Under the pieces are notes generated by a model, which was not told where the DNA came from, ran no database searches, and was given only the letters and a program-made list of their open reading frames with translations. 64,000 nt of DNA from Limnohabitans sp. T6-5 (GTDB lineage: Bacteria; Pseudomonadota; Gammaproteobacteria; Burkholderiales; Burkholderiaceae_C), in contig NZ_NERV01000002.1 of the NCBI RefSeq assembly GCF_003063315.1, positions 682,001 through 746,000 on the forward strand. Direction: 5' to 3'. Below, one piece after another: positions 7,564-16,350 of this stretch (position 1 is its first letter; every line of letters starts with the position of its first letter). The position numbers and the translations under genes were made by a program.

Positions 7564-8686
7564 CCCGGCGCTCAGGCAAAAACTCAGCGCGGTTGTAGGC
7601 CCCGCGCACCTTGTCGGCAGGCACATGCGCCAACTGGCGTTCAATTGCATCTGGGCTGAATCCGCGCTCATTCGCCCAGGTGCTGCCGACCGATCGCATG
7701 CCGTGCCCGGTCATCTTTCCCTTGTAGCCCATCCGGTGGATCAGATAGAGCACCGAATTTTCAGACATCGGCCGATCATCGCGCCGATCATTCGGGAAAA
7801 CATACTCCCCTCCCCGGCTTCTCTCGCGCAGCGTTTCAATGATCGCCATCGCCTGGCGAGATAGCGGCACGATGTGATCGCGACGCAACTTCATGTTGGC
7901 GGCAGGAATGCGCCAGACATCGCCCTCAATCTCTGCCCACTTCATCTTTCTCAGCTCACCCGTTCGGGTCCAGGTCAAGGCCAAGAGCCTGCACGCCAAC
8001 ACAGATTGCAACTCGGCCTCCACGTCCAGGCGCTGCATGAAAGCGGGCACCTCCGTGATTTCCAGTGACGCATACGACTGCGTGGGTGTCTTGCCAAAAG
8101 CCTTTTCTGGGCGGATCAGCTTGCATGGGTTGATTTCACAGTATTCGTGTTCCGTGGCCCACTCAAAAACCTCAGATAGCCACATGCGCGCCTTGCGCAC
8201 AAAGTCATGCAGGCCTTTGGCATCCATCGGCTTGAGCGCGTCCAACACATCGGTGCGCGTCAGCTCGCGCATCATGCGCTTGCCAAGGATTGGCTCAATG
8301 TGCCTTGCAAGACAGTTGACAGCCTTGGTCCTGTAACCCTCGGTCACATCCTGGCGTGCCCCCCAATAGGTCGCGCAGGCATCCGTCAATGTGATGTTTT
8401 TTTGCAACGACTGCAACTGTTCTGGCGTTTTGAGCGGTTCACCCATGGCCAGCTTGTGACGCAGCTGGTCACGCAGCACCCGCGCATCGGCCAAGCCGAC
8501 AGCGGGGTAAGCGCCAAAACTGGCCGTCTGCTGTTTGCCGTCCATTCGGTAAGCCATGCGCCACAGCTTGGCGCCAGCGGGCGTGACATGCAGGTACATC
8601 CCCCCACCGTCAGCGTGCTTGGTGACTTTCTCAGCGGGCTTGATCGCCTTGACCTTGTGGTCTGTCAGCTTGTTGGTAGCGGCCAT
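7523..8686 (-). CDS. int: P4-type tyrosine integrase
   Basis: A 387-residue site-specific recombinase. Residues 1-95 form the arm-binding DUF4102 domain of P4-type integrases (LTDHKVKAIKPAEKVTKHAD, SFGAYPAVGLADAR). A core-binding SAM-like domain follows, then the catalytic domain. Likely catalytic residues are R in LTWTRTGELRKM, HGMR near residue 330 and the tyrosine of VRGAYNRAEFL; the usual HxxR box reads HGMRSVGSTW. It sits 194 bases from the 3' end of tRNA-His, the usual geometry for tRNA-targeting elements. The element body therefore lies to the left and runs out of the window. Confidence 0.93.
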   Translation of the reverse strand: MAATNKLTDHKVKAIKPAEKVTKHADGGGMYLHVTPAGAKLWRMAYRMDGKQQTASFGAYPAVGLADARVLRDQLRHKLAMGEPLKTPEQLQSLQKNITLTDACATYWGARQDVTEGYRTKAVNCLARHIEPILGKRMMRELTRTDVLDALKPMDAKGLHDFVRKARMWLSEVFEWATEHEYCEINPCKLIRPEKAFGKTPTQSYASLEITEVPAFMQRLDVEAELQSVLACRLLALTWTRTGELRKMKWAEIEGDVWRIPAANMKLRRDHIVPLSRQAMAIIETLRERSRGGEYVFPNDRRDDRPMSENSVLYLIHRMGYKGKMTGHGMRSVGSTWANERGFSPDAIERQLAHVPADKVRGAYNRAEFLPERRAMLQAFADWLMPG

Positions 8687-8724
8687 TGTTGGTATCGGAT
8701 CGTTGGTATGTGGGCAGTACCAAC
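8672..8724. promoter_or_regulatory. GTTGGTA repeat array around the integrase start
   Basis: GTTGGTA occurs as direct copies at 8672-8678, 8688-8694 and 8702-8708 and once inverted (TACCAAC) at 8718-8724. The steps are 14-16 bases. The first copy is inside the integrase coding region and the rest are in its promoter region. The array could be arm-type integrase sites or an autoregulatory operator; the sequence cannot distinguish these. Confidence 0.45.
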
Positions 8725-8831
8725 AAAAATGCCATCAACTTGACGTGCACAAAAGTGTTTTTGTGTGCAACTCAGATTGAGTCGTTTGCAGGGTATCGCC
8801 CGTAACCCCTTGATTTTGTATCCGAAAATGG

Positions 8832-8872
8832 AAAAACCCCGCCGAATTGTGCAACTCGGAGGGGTTTATTTT
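8832..8872 (-). terminator. Rho-independent terminator downstream of tRNA-His
   Basis: AAACCCC and CCGA pair with TCGG and GGGGTTT around a loop of about 10 bases, with a run of T on the minus strand after the stem. It would end the tRNA-His transcript. On the plus strand it also has a TTTATTTT tail, so it could act in both directions at the element boundary. Confidence 0.65.
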
Positions 8873-8880
8873 GGGTGTTT

Positions 8881-8957
8881 TGGGGTGGCTGATGGGGCTC
8901 GAACCCACGACAACAGGAATCACAATCCTGGACTCTACCAACTGAGCTACAGCCACC
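8881..8957 (-). tRNA. tRNA-His (GTG)
   Basis: A full cloverleaf reads on the minus strand. The acceptor stem GGTGGCT pairs with AGCCACC, including the extra 5' G (G-1) typical of tRNA-His. The anticodon loop is TTGTGAT with anticodon GTG, the T arm contains GGTTCGAGCC, and CCA is encoded. It is the likely attachment target of the integrase element on its left. Confidence 0.97.
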
Positions 8958-8983
8958 GTAGAGGTGAAATTATAGCCTGAACT

Positions 8984-10915
8984 TCACTGCTTTTTCGCAG
9001 ATGCGTCGATTTTTGCAACAGGTTTTTCAACCAAAATTTGGGCTTTGAATTGTGACTTGAGCTGAGTCAAATACGCCTGTGCTTCGGCCTGTCCCCACAA
9101 CTGCGTGAATTGTTGGCGACTTTGCTCTTGTTGCTGTGGGCTGGGCGCATCGCGAGGTACCACTTTATTGACCCGGGCCAAGGCATAACCTTGCGATCCC
9201 AGATCCACCCCGACCAAAGTTGGCATGCGCGCAGGATCAGCGCGCAGTACAGCGTCTACCAGCGCAGCAGGCTGGCCGGCAATCTGCTCGCGAGACACGA
9301 CCACTGCTGCCCCCACTTGAGCCTGGGCAGCCTGGTCTTTCCATTGCGCCAAACGGGCCTGACCTTCTGTCTTGGCCAACTCGGCCGATTTGTCCAGAAC
9401 AAACAAGTTGCGCACTTCATCCTTGACTTCGGCGTAGGGCCGAATGGCTGCGGGGCGGTAATTCAATATGCGCGCCGACACCAGCGTATTGGCAGCCACT
9501 TCGACGGCGGCTGTGTTGCGGTGCTTGGTCACTGAATCTTCGGCAAACAAGGCTTGCAACAATTTGGGGTTCGCCAACACACCGGGTGCGCCTGCCGCTG
9601 GGGTGCGGGTCAAGCCTTGGGCCTGCTGAACGGTCAACTTCATGCGATCAGCAATCGGTTTGAGGCTGTCTGCTTGCTCATAAACGCTATTGCTGAAGGT
9701 TTCAGCCAGCTCGGCAAACTGGCGCTGCGCCTGCTGCTTGCGCAGATCGGCTTCGAGTTGGGGACGCATCGTCTCAAAGCTGGGGGCTTTGGCGGCCTTG
9801 ATGTCTGTCAGCTGAATGATGTGAAAGCCAAAGTCAGACTCCACCACGTCACTGATCGCGCCTTTTTCGAGTGCGAAGGCCGCATCTTCAAAAGGTTTGA
9901 CCATGGCGCCACGAGCGAAGAAATCCAGATCACCACCTTTGCTGGAGGAGCCTGGGTCTTGAGAGTTCTTGCGTGCCAACTCGGCAAAGCTTTTGGGATT
10001 TTTGCGCAGCGCTGCCAGCAGATCGTCGGCCTTGGCGCGTGCTTTTTGCCGATCAGCTGCAGGTGCATCTTTTGCTGCATTGATCAAGATGTGGCTGGCG
10101 CGGCGTTGCTCCTGACCTGCCAAGCGTTGAAGGTTTTGCTCGTAATACGTTTTGATGTCCTGTTCAGCCAGGGTGATGCTTTTTTGCAAAGCAGCGCTAT
10201 CGAGCACAAGGTATTCCACATCAGCCGACTCTGCAGAGCGGAACCGTTCAGCCTGGGCTTGGTAAAACTTTTCCAGATCCTGATCGCTGACTTGCACTTT
10301 GGAGGCAAAGTCAGCGGGCAGCCAGCGTTGCACCTGAACTTCACGGCGTTGCAAATAAGCCTGCAAGGCCATATCTGTTTGGCTTTGCGACGCAATCACA
10401 GAAGCTTGCAAGCCTGAAATCACTTGCTGGTTGGACAAATCGCGGCGAACTCTGGCTTCAAGCATTTCTGGCGTCATGCCCTGACTGGCGGCCAGTTGGC
10501 GATAACGCTCCATGTCCAGCTTGCCGTCGGCACCGCGCAAACTGGCGATCGAAGGTTCTTGCTGCAGATAGCGCGCCAAGCGCTGATCGCTGGTCACCAG
10601 CAACTGCTTTTCTGATGCCACTGAAATCAGTCGATCATTGACCAAGCGCTCCAGCGTGGCATAACGTGCCTCTGCGGAATCAAGCAGCTTGGCGTCCAGA
10701 TTGGGCATTGATGCGCGAATGCGCTCGACCTCACGCTGGTGTGCGGCATCCCACTCAGCTTGGGTGATTTTTTGACCATCCACTCGGGCCACCACCGCGC
10801 CCTTGTCCTCAAACCGGCTGTAGCTGTCGATGCCGAACAGCACGAAAGAAGGAATCACCAGCAAGAACAACAACCCCATCAGGATTTTGGAGTGGTTGCG
10901 GATGGAATCAAACAT
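8984..10915 (-). CDS. ppiD: Periplasmic folding chaperone/peptidyl-prolyl isomerase PpiD
   Basis: A 643-residue protein anchored in the inner membrane by one N-terminal helix (residues 12-30, ILMGLLFLLVIPSFVLFGID), with the rest in the periplasm. A SurA-like N-terminal chaperone region follows (DGQKITQAEWDAAHQREVER), then a parvulin PpiC domain around 270-370 (ASHILI, GGDLDFFARGAMVKPFEDAA, FGFHIIQL). A second chaperone-like C-terminal part follows. PpiD sits at the Sec exit and helps outer-membrane and periplasmic proteins fold. Length and domain order are normal for the family. tRNA-Val lies just upstream. Confidence 0.93.
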   Translation of the reverse strand: MFDSIRNHSKILMGLLFLLVIPSFVLFGIDSYSRFEDKGAVVARVDGQKITQAEWDAAHQREVERIRASMPNLDAKLLDSAEARYATLERLVNDRLISVASEKQLLVTSDQRLARYLQQEPSIASLRGADGKLDMERYRQLAASQGMTPEMLEARVRRDLSNQQVISGLQASVIASQSQTDMALQAYLQRREVQVQRWLPADFASKVQVSDQDLEKFYQAQAERFRSAESADVEYLVLDSAALQKSITLAEQDIKTYYEQNLQRLAGQEQRRASHILINAAKDAPAADRQKARAKADDLLAALRKNPKSFAELARKNSQDPGSSSKGGDLDFFARGAMVKPFEDAAFALEKGAISDVVESDFGFHIIQLTDIKAAKAPSFETMRPQLEADLRKQQAQRQFAELAETFSNSVYEQADSLKPIADRMKLTVQQAQGLTRTPAAGAPGVLANPKLLQALFAEDSVTKHRNTAAVEVAANTLVSARILNYRPAAIRPYAEVKDEVRNLFVLDKSAELAKTEGQARLAQWKDQAAQAQVGAAVVVSREQIAGQPAALVDAVLRADPARMPTLVGVDLGSQGYALARVNKVVPRDAPSPQQQEQSRQQFTQLWGQAEAQAYLTQLKSQFKAQILVEKPVAKIDASAKKQ

Positions 10916-10976
10916 GATCGAAGTCTCGGGTTAACAAGAAAAAAGGCGAACAACTTGTTCGCCTTTACTTTTGTGG

Positions 10977-11052
10977 TGGTGGGCGCTGACGGTCTCGAAC
11001 CGCCGACCTACTCCGTGTAAAGGAGCCGCTCTACCAACTGAGCTAAGCGCCC
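10977..11052 (-). tRNA. tRNA-Val (TAC)
   Basis: The acceptor stem GGGCGCT pairs with AGCGCCC, with discriminator A and encoded CCA. The anticodon stem GCTCC/GGAGT encloses loop TTTACAC with anticodon TAC, reading GTA and GTG valine codons. T arm GGTTCGAGACC. It lies between HU and ppiD on the same strand and may be cotranscribed with HU. Confidence 0.97.
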
Positions 11053-11070
11053 CACCTGAAAAAAGTTTAA

Positions 11071-11343
11071 TCAGTTCAAAGCATCCTTGAGGCCTTTGCC
11101 TGGACGGAACTTTGGAACCTTAGCTGACTTGATTTTAATCGCTGCGCCAGTGCGTGGATTGCGGCCTGTACGGGCAGCACGCTTACCAACCGCGAAAGTG
11201 CCAAAACCCACCAAAGAAACGGTGCCACCTTTTTTCAGGGTCGTCCGCACAGCACCGATGGTCGCTTCCAAAGCGCGGCCAGCAGCAGCTTTGGACAGGT
11301 CAGCGTGTTTCGCAATGTGTTCGATCAGTTCAGTTTTGTTCAC
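11071..11343 (-). CDS. hupB: DNA-binding protein HU
   Basis: A 90-residue nucleoid protein of the HU family. It opens with [20 protein letters not shown], the helical body, and carries the DNA-binding arm with RTGRNPRTG and the conserved [14 protein letters not shown] end. The protein bends DNA as a dimer. The start is the GTG at 11343, with AAAGG 8 bases upstream. The in-frame upstream extension has no homology and would include a 5' UTR hairpin. In betaproteobacteria HU is normally beside ppiD, as here, which supports the call. Confidence 0.95.
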   Translation of the reverse strand: MNKTELIEHIAKHADLSKAAAGRALEATIGAVRTTLKKGGTVSLVGFGTFAVGKRAARTGRNPRTGAAIKIKSAKVPKFRPGKGLKDALN

Positions 11344-11364
11344 AAGAAACCTTTGAATAAGTGA

Positions 11365-11385
11365 AACGCCGGTCAAACCGGCGTT
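11365..11385 (-). other. Perfect 8-bp hairpin in the HU 5' region
   Basis: AACGCCGG pairs perfectly with CCGGCGTT around a 5-base loop, about 20 bases before the HU start codon. Translation or mRNA stability of HU may be modulated, or the hairpin may be a weak terminator of an upstream transcript; the T-run is poor. Confidence 0.45.
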
Positions 11386-11607
11386 GAGTCTGAAATTGGA
11401 TTCAGCAGCACATGGTCTGGAATCGGTTGTCTCCGGCAGTCATGCCTGATCCCATTAAAGCCAGCCATCTCAAGACTGTCAATCGGGAATCACGAGTAAA
11501 AACCGCGTTGCGGCACGGATTCTAGCCGCGAAAATGCAGGCTACGCATTCCAATCCGGGTTTTTTCTACGCTCTTTGGTTTGACAATCACGCACCGTTTC
11601 CAGGCCA

Positions 11608-12696
11608 TTAACCCAATGCTTGGGCAATGGCCTTGCCGACATCCGACGTTTGAGCATTTCCACCCAGATCTGGTGTACGTGGCGCACCGCTTCCGGGTGC
11701 CAGCACCTTTTCGATGGCTGCCAGCACGGCATCGTGTGCCGCTTTGTGGCCCAAAAACTCCAGCATCATGGCGCCACACCAAATCTGCCCAATCGGATTG
11801 GCAATGCCTTTGCCTGCAATATCTGGCGCCGAACCATGCACCGGCTCGAACAGCGAGGGGAACAAACGGTCCGGGTTGAGGTTGGCGCTGGGCGCGATGC
11901 CGATGGTGCCTGTGCATGCAGGCCCCAGATCACTCAGAATGTCGCCAAACAGATTGCTGGCCACCACCACATCAAAAAAGTCAGGACGCTGCACAAAGTG
12001 CGCCGTCAGGATGTCGATGTGGAACTTGTCCACGTTGATGCCCGGATAAGACTTGGCCATCTCGGCCACGCGCTCGTCCCAATACGGCATGGTGATCGCA
12101 ATGCCGTTGGATTTGGTGGCGCTGGTCAGGTGCTTTTTGGGGCGAGTCTGCGCCAATTCAAATGCAAACTTCAGCACGCGGTCCACGCCGATGCGGGTCA
12201 TGATGGATTCCTGCATCACGATTTCGCGCTCGGTGCCGGGGAACATGCGTCCACCGACGCTGGAGTATTCACCCTCGGTGTTTTCTCGCACGATGTACAT
12301 GTCGATCTCGCCAGGCTCACGGCGACTGCCGTCCTTGCGCACCACGGGGGCGATGATGCCGGGCATCAGCCGTGCGGGGCGCAGGTTGATGTACTGGTCA
12401 AACTCGCGGCGAAACAACAGCAAAGAGCCCCACAGCGACACATGGTCCGCAATTTTTTCGGGCCAGCCCACCGCACCAAAATAAATAGCGTCGTGACCAC
12501 CGATCTGATCTTTCCAGTCGTCGGGCAACATCTTGCCGTGCTTCTCGCAATAGTCCCAGCTTGAAAAGTCGAAGTGGTCAAATTGCAAATCGATACCGAA
12601 CTTGCGGGCGGCTGCGTCCATTACGCGCAGGCCCTCGGGCATGACTTCCTTGCCAATGCCGTCACCGGCGATCACTGCAATGCGGTGCTTGGTCAT
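11608..12696 (-). CDS. ttuC: Tartrate/D-malate-type dehydrogenase
   Basis: A 362-residue NAD-dependent beta-decarboxylating dehydrogenase of the isopropylmalate/isocitrate dehydrogenase superfamily. The N-terminal GDGIGKEVMPEGLRV, the substrate loop INLRPARLMPG, VRENTEGEYSSVGG and the C-terminal NLFGDILSDLGPACTGTIG and EPVHGSAPDIAGKG are typical of tartrate dehydrogenase/decarboxylase (TtuC) and D-malate dehydrogenase. The active-site Tyr of 3-isopropylmalate enzymes is not at the usual place, so leuB is less likely. The gene has its own transcription unit. Which hydroxy-acid is the true substrate cannot be read from sequence. Confidence 0.85.
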   Translation of the reverse strand: MTKHRIAVIAGDGIGKEVMPEGLRVMDAAARKFGIDLQFDHFDFSSWDYCEKHGKMLPDDWKDQIGGHDAIYFGAVGWPEKIADHVSLWGSLLLFRREFDQYINLRPARLMPGIIAPVVRKDGSRREPGEIDMYIVRENTEGEYSSVGGRMFPGTEREIVMQESIMTRIGVDRVLKFAFELAQTRPKKHLTSATKSNGIAITMPYWDERVAEMAKSYPGINVDKFHIDILTAHFVQRPDFFDVVVASNLFGDILSDLGPACTGTIGIAPSANLNPDRLFPSLFEPVHGSAPDIAGKGIANPIGQIWCGAMMLEFLGHKAAHDAVLAAIEKVLAPGSGAPRTPDLGGNAQTSDVGKAIAQALG

Positions 12697-12781
12697 GGGG
12701 AATCCTTGTTGTTCAAATGTTGAAAACCCGGCTCAGCCCGGGTCATGGCGGTAGCTTACCGGCAAATATGCCAGCAGGCGT

Positions 12782-13690
12782 TTACGAACGCGACGGCCGC
12801 ACCACCAGGCTCACGCCCAACGCGGTCAAGGCCGTGCCGACCAATGTGGCTGCGGTAATGGTTTCACCAAACAGCAGCCAGGCGATGATGGCAGTCGTCG
12901 GTGGCACCATGTACATCATGCTGGTGACAGACGCAGCAGCACCGCGCTGAATGAGGATGTACAGCAACGAACTGCCGCCCAGCGTGAGCCCGAGCACCGA
13001 CCAGGCCATAGCACCCACCAGCTGCGGGTTCCACTGCATGCTTTCGGGCTCCAGCCAGGCCAGCGGCAGAGTCACCACGGCGGCTGCCAGCAACTGCACC
13101 GTGTTGGCCGAGCGCACATCGCAAGGCTGCACAAACCGTTTTTGGTAGAGCGTGCCCACCGTGATGCTGAACAAGGCACCGATGGCAAAAGCCATGTTCA
13201 CTGGCGTCACATGGTCCAGCGGCGAGCCCATGGTCAGCTTGCGCCAGACCACCATGAGCAGGCCCGCAAAGCCCAAGAGCAAGCCACCCCACTGGCGCGG
13301 CGTCACGCCAGGCTGGCCCGAGCCACGCAGGCTCCAAGACAACCAAATGGCCGTGAGCACCGGCTGGATGCCCACGATCAGCGCCGACAGGCCTGAACCC
13401 ATGCCCGACTTGACGGCCGCCCACACGCCGCCCAGATAACCCGCATGCATCAGGATGCCCGTGACAGACAGGTGCAGCCACTGCGCCCGGTCACGCGGCC
13501 AAGCCACGCGGGCCAGCAAAATCCAGGGCAAGAAACACAGAATCGAGCAGATGTAGCGCACCAGCAAAAAGCTGAATGGCGGCGCGTAAGGCATGCCATA
13601 ACGGGCGACGATGAAGCCGGTGCTCCAGATCAGCACAAACACCACCGGCATGGCCCTAACCCAGGCCGTTGTTTCTTGCGAATCGCTCAT
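12782..13690 (-). CDS. EamA/DMT-family transporter
   Basis: A 302-residue inner-membrane protein with about ten hydrophobic segments arranged as two EamA repeats (for example VFVLIWSTGFIVARYGMPYA at the start of repeat one and WSVLGLTLGGSSLLYILIQ in repeat two). Members export amino acids or metabolites; the substrate here is unknown. The start codon overlaps the pgsA stop (ATGA), so it is probably cotranscribed with pgsA and uvrC. Charged C-terminus ends in VVRPSRS. Confidence 0.85.
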   Translation of the reverse strand: MSDSQETTAWVRAMPVVFVLIWSTGFIVARYGMPYAPPFSFLLVRYICSILCFLPWILLARVAWPRDRAQWLHLSVTGILMHAGYLGGVWAAVKSGMGSGLSALIVGIQPVLTAIWLSWSLRGSGQPGVTPRQWGGLLLGFAGLLMVVWRKLTMGSPLDHVTPVNMAFAIGALFSITVGTLYQKRFVQPCDVRSANTVQLLAAAVVTLPLAWLEPESMQWNPQLVGAMAWSVLGLTLGGSSLLYILIQRGAAASVTSMMYMVPPTTAIIAWLLFGETITAATLVGTALTALGVSLVVRPSRS

Positions 13691-14286
13691 TTGACCCGTG
13701 CACGAATTTCAGGCAAAGCCTTTTGCATGTAATAAACCATGGACCAAATGGTCAGCACAGCGGCAATCAGGATCAGCACAGCCCCCCAATCGCGGGTGTC
13801 GATCACTCCGAACAGCATGCCGTCATACAACAAGAAAGGAATGGCGACCATCTGCACCGTGGTCTTGAGCTTGCCCACCATGTGCACAGCCACGCTCTTG
13901 CTGGCACCAATCTGGGCCATCCACTCGCGCAACGACGAAATCGCGATCTCGCGGCCAATGATGATCAGCGCCACCAGCACATGCACCCGGTGCATGTGCA
14001 CCAGCACCAGCAGTGCGGCACACACCAGAAACTTGTCGGCCACCGGGTCCAAAAAGGCGCCGAAGGCCGATGCCTGGTTGAGCTTGCGAGCCAAATAACC
14101 ATCGAGCCAGTCGGTGATGGCGAACACCACAAACATTGATGTAGCAATCAGGTTTTGCGAAACCATGGGCAAGCCAGGCCAGTAATACACCCCGACGATC
14201 AGCGGAATCGCGACAATGCGCGTCCAGGTCATGAGGGTTGGAATCGTGAAAAACATGACCGCCATTGTGGCACGCCTGAGCGTCAT
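13687..14286 (-). CDS. pgsA: CDP-diacylglycerol--glycerol-3-phosphate 3-phosphatidyltransferase
   Basis: A 199-residue integral membrane enzyme of the CDP-alcohol phosphotransferase family. It makes phosphatidylglycerol-phosphate, the first committed step to phosphatidylglycerol and cardiolipin. The family motif DG-2-AR-8-G-3-D-3-D is complete (begins DGYLARKLNQ, ends FLDPVADK). Membrane segments flank it. The start is uncertain: ATG codons at 14286, 14265 and 14256 are all in frame, and the family usually begins close to MFFTIP. It lies 20 bases after uvrC on the same strand, a common beta-proteobacterial pairing. Confidence 0.93.
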   Translation of the reverse strand: MTLRRATMAVMFFTIPTLMTWTRIVAIPLIVGVYYWPGLPMVSQNLIATSMFVVFAITDWLDGYLARKLNQASAFGAFLDPVADKFLVCAALLVLVHMHRVHVLVALIIIGREIAISSLREWMAQIGASKSVAVHMVGKLKTTVQMVAIPFLLYDGMLFGVIDTRDWGAVLILIAAVLTIWSMVYYMQKALPEIRARVK

Positions 14287-14306
14287 TTCTTTGACAGTGC
14301 CTCAGC

Positions 14307-16238
14307 TCAATGCAACGCCTGATAGATGGTCTCTGCCAACTCTCGCGAAATGCCTTCCACGCCAGCCAGATCCTCGACACTGGCACTCTCCACCCCACGA
14401 ACCCCGCCAAACCGCTGCAACAGGCGGGCCCGTTTGCGCGGCCCGATGCCCGGGATTTCCTCAATCTTGCTCCCCCCCATGCGCACCTTGGCACGCTGCG
14501 CCCGCATGCCGGTGATGGCAAAACGGTGCGCCTCGTCACGGATTTGAGCTACCAGCATCAGCGCGGCGGAATCTTTGCCCAAATAAACTTTCTCGCGGCC
14601 ATCGGCAAACACCAGCTCCTCCAAGCCCACCTTGCGACCCTCGCCTTTTTCAACGCCCACAATGCGCGACAAGTCCAGCCCCAGCTGGGTGAACACCTCA
14701 CGCGCCATGGACACCTGCCCCTTGCCACCGTCGATCAGCACGATGTCGGGCAGGCGCGCCGTGCCCTCAGCGCTGCGCAAAGCCTCGGCCAGCTTGCTGT
14801 AGCGGCGCATCAGCACCTGGTGCATGGCCGCGTAATCGTCGCCCGGCGTGATGCCCTCGATGTTGTAGCGGCGGTATTCGCTGCTTTGCATCTTGTGCTG
14901 GCGAAACACCACACACGAGGCCTGCGTGTTCTCACCTGCTGTGTGCGAGATGTCAAAACACTCCACATGCAAAGCGTCCAGATCGTCTGGCGCCAGGTCC
15001 AGCGCCTCGGCCAGCGCCCGCGTGCGGGCCTGCTGTGAACCCTCTTCGGCCAGCAAACGGGCCAGCTGGATGTCGGCGTTTTTCTCGCTCATCTCCAGCC
15101 ACACGCGGCGCTGTTCACGCGGGTTGTGCACCGCCGAAACCTTGTAACCGGCTTGCTGCGACAAGGCATCGACCAAAGCCTTGTCCACCGCCACGCTGGT
15201 GATCAGCGCTGCGGGCACCGGGATGCCGATGTAGTGCTGCGCCATGAACGCTTCCAGCACCTGCACCTCCACCGGGATTGGCGGTTGGCCGTCCTCTTCC
15301 ACGGCCTGCAAAGCATGGGCGTCCTCCACATGCGCCGGGAAATACGCCCGATCCCCCAAATGCCGCCCACCGCGCACCATAGCCAGGTTCACACAAGCGC
15401 GTCCGCCCAGCACCCGCACCGCCAAAATATCCACGTCAGTGTCGGTGCCCGTGTCCACCGCCTGTTGGTGCAGCACCCGCGACAACGCCGACATCTGGTT
15501 GCGCACCTCGGCGGCCAGCTCAAACTCCAGCCGCTCGGCGTGCGCCATCATGCGCGCTTCCATTTCTTGCAGCAGCGCCTGCGTCTCGCCCCGCAAAAAC
15601 CGCTCGGCATGCTTCACATCGTCGGCATAGGCCTGCGGGCTGATGAGATTCACACACGGGCCTGAGCAACGCTTGATCTGGTACAGCAGGCACGGCCGAG
15701 TGCGGTTGGCAAACACCGTGTCCTCACAAGTGCGCAGGCGAAACACCTTTTGCAGCAGCTGAATCGTTTCCTTGACCGCCCACGCACTGGGAAAGGGCCC
15801 GAAGTACCGGTGCTTTTTCTCGACCGAGCCCCGGTAATACGCCACTCGGGGAAAGGTTTGCGGCTCGGGTGCACCGTCCACCGCCTTCAAATACAGCGTG
15901 CCATTGCCCGTGAGCTTGAGGTAAGGGTAAGTCTTGTCATCCCGAAACAGGATGTTGAAACGCGGGCTCAGCGTCTTGATCAGGTTGTTTTCGAGCAGCA
16001 GCGCCTCGGCCTCGGAGCGCACCACCGTGGTCTCCATCCGAGCGATTTTGCTGACCATGTGGCCAATGCGCGTGCCGCCGTGATCCTTCTGAAAATAGCT
16101 CGACACCCGCTTTTTGAGCTGCTTGGCCTTGCCCACATACAGCACGTTGCCCTGCGCATCAAAGTAGCGATAAACCCCAGGCAAAGCCGGGAGCGCCGCC
16201 ACCTGGGCCAGCAAAGATTCGTCGTGTGCCGCTGTCAT
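14307..16238 (-). CDS. uvrC: Excinuclease ABC subunit C
   Basis: A 643-residue dual-incision nuclease of nucleotide excision repair. Order of domains: GIY-YIG nuclease at the start ([19 protein letters not shown]), a Cys-containing region ([13 protein letters not shown]), a UVR motif, an RNase-H-like endonuclease domain ([36 protein letters not shown]) and a C-terminal double helix-hairpin-helix ([19 protein letters not shown]). The start is the ATG at 16238, giving [12 protein letters not shown]. The frame extends about 550 bases further, over earP, without homology. Start regions of uvrC and earP are divergent. Confidence 0.96.
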   Translation of the reverse strand: MTAAHDESLLAQVAALPALPGVYRYFDAQGNVLYVGKAKQLKKRVSSYFQKDHGGTRIGHMVSKIARMETTVVRSEAEALLLENNLIKTLSPRFNILFRDDKTYPYLKLTGNGTLYLKAVDGAPEPQTFPRVAYYRGSVEKKHRYFGPFPSAWAVKETIQLLQKVFRLRTCEDTVFANRTRPCLLYQIKRCSGPCVNLISPQAYADDVKHAERFLRGETQALLQEMEARMMAHAERLEFELAAEVRNQMSALSRVLHQQAVDTGTDTDVDILAVRVLGGRACVNLAMVRGGRHLGDRAYFPAHVEDAHALQAVEEDGQPPIPVEVQVLEAFMAQHYIGIPVPAALITSVAVDKALVDALSQQAGYKVSAVHNPREQRRVWLEMSEKNADIQLARLLAEEGSQQARTRALAEALDLAPDDLDALHVECFDISHTAGENTQASCVVFRQHKMQSSEYRRYNIEGITPGDDYAAMHQVLMRRYSKLAEALRSAEGTARLPDIVLIDGGKGQVSMAREVFTQLGLDLSRIVGVEKGEGRKVGLEELVFADGREKVYLGKDSAALMLVAQIRDEAHRFAITGMRAQRAKVRMGGSKIEEIPGIGPRKRARLLQRFGGVRGVESASVEDLAGVEGISRELAETIYQALH

Positions 16239-16291
16239 GGCGCGTATTGTCGCGGCAAAACAATGTCCCTTGTCGAAGCGCCATGTGCCCA

Positions 16292-16327
16292 ATGCATGCC
16301 CACATGCATGCCCAAATGCATGCGCCC
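16292..16327. repeat. Three 12-bp tandem copies in the uvrC/earP divergent region
   Basis: ATGCATGCCCAC, ATGCATGCCCAA and ATGCATGCGCCC lie end to end between the divergent starts of uvrC and earP. Each contains the palindromes ATGCAT and GCATGC. Could be a regulator site or slippage product. Confidence 0.6.
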
Positions 16328-16350
16328 CAGCCAAGCGACAATCCCCCACC

